This document shows positions 58,347 through 64,000 of a stretch of 64,000 nt of DNA, piece after piece. The number at the start of each line of letters is the position of its first letter. Positions within the stretch are counted from its first letter, which is position 1. Below the pieces are notes generated by a model. That model saw nothing but the letters and a program-made list of their open reading frames with translations, was not told the DNA's origin and did no database searches. The position numbers were made by a program, and so were the translations under genes. The stretch is from Diogma glabrata (Eukaryota > Arthropoda > Insecta > Diptera > Cylindrotomidae), in NCBI GenBank assembly GCA_963693315.1, contig OY856186.1:88975534-89039533 (forward strand), written 5' to 3'.

Positions 58347-58859
58347 ATACTACGTTCATATTACGATGAAATCAAGCTCGAAATCACCCAAAATTAAAGA
58401 TTTCAAAAAAATGTTCACATTATCATTAACATGATTAAGTTTGAAATCTATTTGCACATATTCCAAATCTGTGAAAAAAAATTTTTATTTCAGCTATGTA
58501 AAAGATATCCAAATAGATTTGTCTGTATTTTTTGGTTTTTTTTTTGAGTCCAAACCTCCATCTAAAAAAAATATTTTTGTATGTTGCAAAATTTTATTGA
58601 AATTTTGCAATAGCCATCTTTTTATTTGAATTCAAAACAAAATATTTCATTTATTAAATGTCACTTTTGAAGTAGGGCTGTATTTTTTTTTTTTTCGAAA
58701 ATCAAATATTCAGGGGTGCTTAGCGTGATTTAGAATGGATTTGTTTTAAATCAACTTTCGACATGATTTTAGTTTTGTATGAAAAAATTAATCAAAACAA
58801 GCTGATAATCGAGCTGAAATCAAAAATTGTTTGAAATCATGGCAATGTGAACGTAGTAT
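58347..58859. mobile_element. MITE (0.51 kb) with ATACTACGTTCA ends
   Basis: Ends ATACTACGTTCA (58347-58358) and TGAACGTAGTAT (58848-58859) are exact inverted repeats. Similarity continues inward (ATTACGATGAAATCAAGCTCG against CGAGCTGAAATCAAAAATTG). The interior is AT-rich and non-coding. The target duplication is unclear. Confidence 0.75.
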
Positions 58860-58943
58860 AAGACAGAAATACCTAATGAGAAAAAACACAACTTAAAGTA
58901 GTTAAATAATGATGAAATTTCATCTTTGAAATATCATCGGCCC

Positions 58944-59000
58944 GGCCCGGTGGGTTAGTTGGATAGCGTGCCTGCCAAAACTTAATTAATTGCTTGAGTT
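58944..59000 (+). ncRNA. possible tRNA-derived SINE head
   Basis: GGCCCGGTGGGTTAGTTGGA, continuing TAGCGTGCCTGCC, resembles the 5' part of tRNA-derived SINEs, with an A-box-like GGTTAGTTGGATAGCG. No B box (GGTTCGA-like) follows, so it is either truncated or a chance likeness. Confidence 0.35.
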
Positions 59001-59319
59001 TATGTGTCAAAAAAATTTCTATAATATATATAATTTAAAATTGTTCAGTATTCAAAATTCAAATCTAGTGTATTAAAAATTATTAATCAGCTTAATGTAC
59101 AGAAACATTGTCTTTCGTAAGTAGTCCCGGGATACCGGGAATCGTGAAACAAAAATCCCGTGAATACAATCTCTAATTCCAGGTTGAGAAAAAGATGAAA
59201 ATGATGCAGGCTTATCAACAGTGAGTATATATGTATATAATTTTCTTTTAATGCACGATATGTATGCTTAAAATTTTTTAAGAATTTTTTTCGGCATGAC
59301 CTGACGCATTAATATATGT
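59001..59319. other. AT-rich gap without a recognised gene
   Basis: Nothing identified, apart from possible body sequence of the element ending at 59404. Confidence 0.35.
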
Positions 59320-59404
59320 GGAAAACGTTGTTTCGCTTAACGAGTGTTTCACTTTACGAGGAACATTCTGGAACGAATTATGCTCGTTATGCGAGGTTTC
59401 ACTG
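59320..59404. mobile_element. right end of a Tc1/pogo-type transposon
   Basis: It ends GCTCGTTATGCGAGGTTTC, ACTG, directly before TA (59405-59406). This is the complement of a CAGTGAAACCTCGCATAACG terminus, typical of Tc1/mariner/pogo elements. No left end or transposase was found. Confidence 0.55.
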
Positions 59405-59406
59405 TA

Positions 59407-60410
59407 CATTCAAATAACATCTAGAAACTAAACCACCAGTAAGTACCGCAATCTATCTAAATTAAGATTATTTTATCCTTATAAAAATAAATGTTTTAAA
59501 CCTTTGTTTATCTGAATATCATAAAAAAATGCTTGCCATTCCGAGTTGTAACCAACATTAAACACAATTCCCAAACAAACCAATCGAAAATTTAAGCCAA
59601 TAAATAAACAAATAAATATTCGGTTCACAAGTTACAACATAAATATAACAAGATAATATTCCACAATCTGTCACATCAAGTAACCATCATTATCGTCATC
59701 TTATCCCAAAGTTAAATAAAAATCACAACATTCTAGGTTTGTTTAGGTTTGTTACATAACGATTTTTGGTAGGGTTTTCTGTTGGAGGAAAAATCAAGTA
59801 AATCAAATTTTGATTAACGCGGTGGACGATTATTAACATATAATTAAAAACGAACAAAATTTTATATTTTAAATTGACTAACACAGGGAAATTTATTCCC
59901 CTTTCAACTATTCAAAATATTTATAAATACAAAAACCATTCATAATTTATAAAATTAATTTAAGGGAATCGTAGCAGGGAAACGAAAATAACATAAACAC
60001 ATAAATGATCCATCAACGTAAATAGACTTTATACATAGTACAAAGAAGGATGAGATCAATTATCTCAAGTAAATATTTGCAAAACGTTTAAAAAGGAACT
60101 TTTACGTAATTTTATGTTTTTCGATTATTTCCTTTAAGATTTATTGTATCGTTTTTTTTGTATCCTCCGAGGCTGTTTAATCGTTAAAAAGGAAATAATT
60201 ATTATTTTGTTTACCGTTCATTTTTTAAATTATTTATTTAATTAAGTTTTTTATTTGTTGAACAATGATAGTTTATAATGGAGGATGGAGTTGACGAGGA
60301 TGACTGTATAACGATTTTTTTAAGAAAATTATTTTATTAGTTGTTGATTGATAACAATCATTAATTAATAACGTAAGATTGGTATTGTACAGGTTTTCTA
60401 AAATTGAAAT
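59407..60410. other. 1 kb of AT-rich DNA without a recognised gene
   Basis: Both strands were read; nothing identified. Confidence 0.4.
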
Positions 60411-60535
60411 TTCCACTAGAGTACGAATGTCGCTTGAGGTAGATTTCATTAAAAACTTCAAAACTTTTAATGTGCGTTATCTCGAAATGTCGGAAACATT
60501 TAGGTGTCAAATGACTATATATGTTTTTTTTAATG
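60411..60535 (+). repeat. diverged fragment of the (TA)n repeat family (left end)
   Basis: GAGGTAGATTTCATT, TGCGTTATCTCGAAATGTCGG and GTGTCAAATGACTATATATG match the first 90 bases of the family in order, with many substitutions. It stops where the TA block would begin. This is the oldest-looking copy. Confidence 0.7.
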
Positions 60536-60559
60536 CTCTCTTTTCCATCGCCATTATTT

Positions 60560-60700
60560 AATCGTTCCAAAGTATTGTTGTTAGAAATTGTCACACCCAA
60601 TAGACGAATGCTTTCATATTCGTCTATTTGTTCGGTAGCGAACAATTCGTTCAATTCATATTCGTTCGGTAGCTCGTTGTTCGTGTTGTACCGTAGATGT
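60560..60700 (-). pseudogene. short non-LTR RT-like fragment
   Basis: The minus strand reads NELFATEQIDEYESIRLLGV, then TISNNNTLERLNN. ESIRLLGVTISNN fits the K-x-LG-[VI]-x-[IL]-D motif just after the catalytic block of non-LTR reverse transcriptases, but the piece is short and unsupported by neighbours. Confidence 0.3.
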
Positions 60701-61043
60701 TATCCAACAAACACCACGTGCGTCATGGAATTCCCATGGAGTGCTAACACTTTATAATGTATCATTGCGTTTTCACCACTCTGTGTCGTTACACAATGAC
60801 ATATGATAACCACATGCGGATGCACTTTGACGTCCAAGTGAGAACATGCCATGACGTACGTGACCACATTGTGCTAACATTGTGCCGCAACAGTGTTTGG
60901 GGGGATTTTTGGTAACGTCATTGCGACAAATGAAGATTCCGGACGTATTTCAAAGCTGTAAAATGAAAATGTATGTGTGGGATTGCATTTGTTATTTAGG
61001 CGTCCATTTGTCGGCTTTTTTTTAAATGATACAATTTAAATGA
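60701..61043. other. gap with a single copy of the GACGTCCAAGTG motif
   Basis: 60830-60865 reads GACGTCCAAGTGAGAACATG, then CCATGACGTACGTG. It is related to the two inverted copies at 61822-61861 and 61905-61950 in the palindrome spacer. Confidence 0.5.
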
Positions 61044-61504
61044 AAAAAAATCATAATTCAAAATATTTAAATATTCGGCTTAAATATGAAAAATAATATT
61101 AATATTTCACAATTTTCTTAATATAATATAAAAATAAATTTAAATATCAGTAAACCGACATGAGAAATGATAAAAACAAAATTAAATAAATATAACAATT
61201 TTTTTGAATCACTAAAACTAATTATTTAGAGAGCCCGTTTGCTTTTTATGTATTTTTTCATTACTTTCACATAATAATTTCTTTCGCACATAATTTAAGA
61301 TGAAAATAAAATGCAAATTATCAATTTATTATTATACTATTATAGTTATCGTTATATTATTAATGGTTATATTATTATAGTTATATTATATCTTACAAAA
61401 AGTTAAAGTCAGTCATTTAAAAAAATATCAAACTCCTTTTTCACTCTCCATTTTTATTCTTTGAATTTATATTTTATTCGTATCATCATCATTAAATAAA
61501 ATTC

Positions 61505-61562
61505 GTTTCACTTCGTTTTTTATTATTATACCAACATTTAATAATAAAAAACGAAGTGAAAC
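61505..61562. repeat. perfect 24-bp hairpin inside the left palindrome arm
   Basis: Arms 61505-61528 (GTTTCACTTCGTTTTTTATT, ATTA) and 61539-61562 are exact reverse complements with a 10-base loop. The mirror copy in the right arm lies at 62072-62129, with a slightly altered loop. Confidence 0.93.
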
Positions 61563-61680
61563 ACGTTATGGTCACAAAATAATGGCCACAAAATAATTAG
61601 CAAATGCGTACATTTTGCCACCACATCTGCCGTCAAACTATGATGGCACTATGATAGCAATTAAAAACAAAAAAAGAAAG

Positions 61681-61800
61681 ATTTACGTCCATCAACATCT
61701 TTGAACGTCTATTATTGTGGGACCTTGGTCTTAAAAGGTTTTTATGCGTTATTGTAACACAATTGTAATTCCTACTACACAACACATTTTATAAAAAAAA
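61681..61800 (+). mobile_element. non-LTR 3' UTR fragment with A tail
   Basis: TTTACGTCCATCAACATC, TATTGTGGGACCTTGGTC, TTTTTATGCGTTATTGTAAC and ACACAACACATTTTATAAAA follow in order, matching 15361-15487. It lies in the spacer of the giant palindrome and breaks its symmetry, so it arrived after the palindrome formed or marks its centre. Confidence 0.7.
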
Positions 61801-61821
61801 AGAAAACAACACGTGGATGAA

Positions 61822-61950
61822 CTTGGACGTCCAAGTGACAACATGTCATGACGCGCGTGAACGCATCCCAACAAACACTGTGGCGGCCCAATGCTAGTAT
61901 AATACGTCCACGCGCGTCATGGCATGTTGTCACTTGGACGTCCAAGTGCC
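61822..61950. repeat. inner palindrome with GGACGTCC arms
   Basis: ACTTGGACGTCCAAGTGACA, ACATGTCATGACGCGCGTG on the left mirrors CACGCGCGTCATGGCATGTT, GTCACTTGGACGTCCAAGT on the right. The centre contains CACTGTGGCGGCCC. It is much GC-richer than the surroundings. Confidence 0.85.
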
Positions 61951-62554
61951 TCGGCATATTGCTATCATAGTGCCATCATAGTATGACGGCAGATGTGGTG
62001 GCAAAATGTACGCATTTGCTATTTATTTTGTGGCCATTATGACACTATGCGAATTGCGAAATGCATAACGTGTTTCACTTCGTTTTTTATTAATAAATGT
62101 TGGTATAATAATAAAAAACGAAGTGAAACGAATTTTATTTAATAATAATGTTACGAATAATATAAATTCAAAGAATAAAAATGGAGATTGAAAAAGTAGT
62201 TTGATATTTTTTTAAATGATTGGTTTCATTTAACTTTTTGTAAAATATAATAGGAGAACTTTCGTATAATAATAAATTGATAATTTTCATTTTATTTTCA
62301 TCTTAAATTATGTGCGAAAGAAATTATTATGTGAAAGTAATGAAAAAATACATAAAAAACAAACGGGCTCTTTAAATAATTAGTTTTAGTGATTCAAAAA
62401 AATTATTATATATATTTAATTTTTTTTATCATTTCTCATGTCAGTTTACTGATATTTAAATTTATTTTTATATAATATTAAGAAAATTGTGGAATATTAA
62501 TATTATTTTTCATATTTAAGCCGAATATTTAAATATTTTGAATTATGATTTTTT

Positions 62555-63850
62555 AACTTCCCGATCGAACTTCCCATTTATTTATTTTGGGTCGATTTTC
62601 GAAATCGGAATTTTTTTGATATCTTTACGTTTCATGACCTCCTGAAGCTGTTTAGACTATTTTTAGCTGGCAGTCTGCATGTGTGTGTGTGTGTGTACAT
62701 ACATGTGTATATACATGCATATACATGTGTATATCGATGTGTGGAGAATTTTCGCCTAACGCTTTCTCAACAATGGATGGGTCGATTTTAACGAAAATGG
62801 TCGCAATCGATGTATCTTGTCGTAACTTAGAGCCTAGTCCTTTTCTAGCGAAATTAAATCATTTGTTTTTTAGTGGTTTCCAAAAAACTGAAAATCATCT
62901 CTTGCAAATATCATAAGACTAATAAATAATGCTATCAAGTTCAAAAAGCTTCCATATTGTTTGTCATCAAGTCAGACATTTATAATGGCATTTGTATAAA
63001 CAATTGCTATCTTAGTTTTTGAGATTTTTAACAATATGTGAATACTACGTGTTATTTTCTTTATGCAAACGCATGATATCTGGATGAAACTTTTGTATGT
63101 AAATGAGCAGCAACGCATCCGGGTTTACTTGAATATGAAAAACCTGAGTTATTTTCTAAATTTGACAAAAAGGTCAGAGGTTCGAGAGTAGATTGCCTGG
63201 TCAACTGTTTATTAACTTCCCGATATGAGAAGTTATTGTTTTTGGGTTGATTTTCGGAATTTGAAATTTTTTAAATATCTTTACATTTCAAGACCTCCTG
63301 AAGCTGTTTAGGCTATTTTTTGCTGGCAATATGTATGTGTGTGTGTGTATGTGCGTGTGTATCATCGTATGTGGACAAAAATTTGTCAAACGCTCTCTCA
63401 ACAAAGAATGATCCAATTTCAACTTCAATGGTCACAATCGATATATCTTGGCGTAACTTACAGCCCAGTCCTTTTCTAATGAAATCAGTTCATTTATTTT
63501 TTAGGGGTTTCCAAAAAACTGAATATCATCTCTTGCAAGTATTACTAGAATAAATAATGCTATCAAGATCATTTGCGTCCCATTTTGTTTGTAATCATGT
63601 CAGCGATTTATAATGACATTTGTATAAACAATTGCTATCTTACTTTTTGAGTTTTTTTAAGAAAATTTGAAAAATAGGCGTTATTTTCATTACGCAAACG
63701 CATGAGAACTTGATGAAACTTTTGAATTAAAATGAGCCGCAAACGCATCCGGTTTTATTTGAATATGGAAAATGTGCTATTTTGAATCAGCTATTTTCAA
63801 AATTTGGCAAAGGGGTCGGGGAGGCTGTCTGTGGTTCGTTGAGCAACTTT
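62555..63850 (+). repeat. tandem duplication of a 659-bp unit
   Basis: Units start AACTTCCCGAT at 62555 and 63214. Shared landmarks are TTTTCG-AAT--GAAATTTTT, GACCTCCTGAAGCTGTTTAG, a (GT)n block (62683 and 63335), CGCT-TCTCAACAA, TTTTCTA-CGAAAT, GGTTTCCAAAAAACTGAA, TATCATCTCTTGCAA, AATAATGCTATCAAG and ACGCAAACGCATGA. Parallel ORFs of 77 codons occur in both units (62683-62916 and 63320-63553), and their products align (for example SPFL-K--HLFF-GFQKTE-HLLQ), but nothing about them is recognised. Confidence 0.85.
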
Positions 63851-64000
63851 TTTTTAGACTTCTCAGTCTTGACATTTAATTTTGTTGAAACTTAGAGCAT
63901 AAGGTTTTTGTAATGTTTATAGTAGTATTGCAATTTGCTGCTTTTGTAATGTTCGAAGTTAAGGTGAGGGACAATATAAACACACTTTTTTGGAAATAAC
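63851..64000. other. end of window, no feature
   Basis: AT-rich; nothing identified. Confidence 0.4.

Larger units (their letters stand above)
61044..62557. repeat. giant palindrome with arms of about 600 bp
   Basis: The left arm 61044-61660 and right arm 61959-62557 are reverse complements with scattered indels. Landmarks in mirrored order are CATAATTCAAAATATTTAAA, CTGACATGAGAAATGATAAA-like sequence, GAGCCCGTTTG, CACATAATAATTTCTTTCG, the AAACGAAGTGAAAC hairpin, and GCCACCACATCTGCCGTCA. The 298-base spacer holds a non-LTR 3' fragment and a second, smaller palindrome. It could be a fold-back transposon or an inverted duplication. Confidence 0.88.

Overview
This is an AT-rich animal nuclear segment, most likely from an insect. 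The retroelement and transposon families point that way: Jockey-type and RTE-type non-LTR elements, a BEL/Pao element, a Gypsy-like LTR element, two ZMYM1-like hAT elements, and a mariner relic with an arthropod-type C-terminus. There is no operon structure, and no tRNA or rRNA gene was recognised. No intact host gene can be called with confidence. Two candidate host-derived pieces stand out: a broken Rabenosyn-5-like 5' exon on the minus strand (5884-6134) and an unrecognised possible terminal exon (34127-34240).

Left third (1-23.5 kb): a Jockey-type RT tail opens the window, followed by a 7-bp minisatellite and the first copy of an undescribed-looking repeat family that carries a hypervariable (TA)n tract. 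Other copies of that family lie at 15947-17504 and 52641-53941; a fourth is split across about 2.75-8.17 kb, and a diverged scrap sits near 60.4 kb. Inside the split copy sits a 2.8-kb element (2776-5583) whose minus strand holds a decayed spliced gene with at least three phase-consistent exons. Then come a 2-kb heptanucleotide satellite (11121-13083), a decayed 51-bp minisatellite full of TTGGCC motifs (about 13.76-15.64 kb), and a 2053-bp hAT relic with a perfect 8-bp target duplication and a mariner relic inside it (18479-20531).

Middle (23.5-40 kb): a decayed BEL/Pao element is joined head-on to a minus-strand Jockey-like endonuclease fragment at about 28.28 kb. A 61-bp tandem repeat, a 0.43-kb MITE, about 5 kb of featureless AT-rich DNA, and a 3.0-kb DNA transposon with terminal inverted repeats of about 450 bp (36957-39944, minus-strand transposase) follow.

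The nest (40.4-55.5 kb): one hAT element was cut by an RTE retrotransposon (41699-52496). That RTE was itself cut by a young LTR retrotransposon (42863-50301) with nearly identical 1.19-kb LTRs. The LTR element has a PBS, a PPT and one 854-codon Gag-like ORF but no pol. The hAT also took a (TA)n-family copy and a TA-flanked MITE. Target duplications and restored reading frames let the layers be ordered.

Right end (55.5-64 kb): mostly structured non-coding repeats. They comprise a 112-bp tandem repeat, a 0.5-kb MITE, a possible tRNA-derived SINE head, a palindrome with arms of about 600 bp that themselves contain perfect hairpins, and a tandem duplication of a 659-bp unit.
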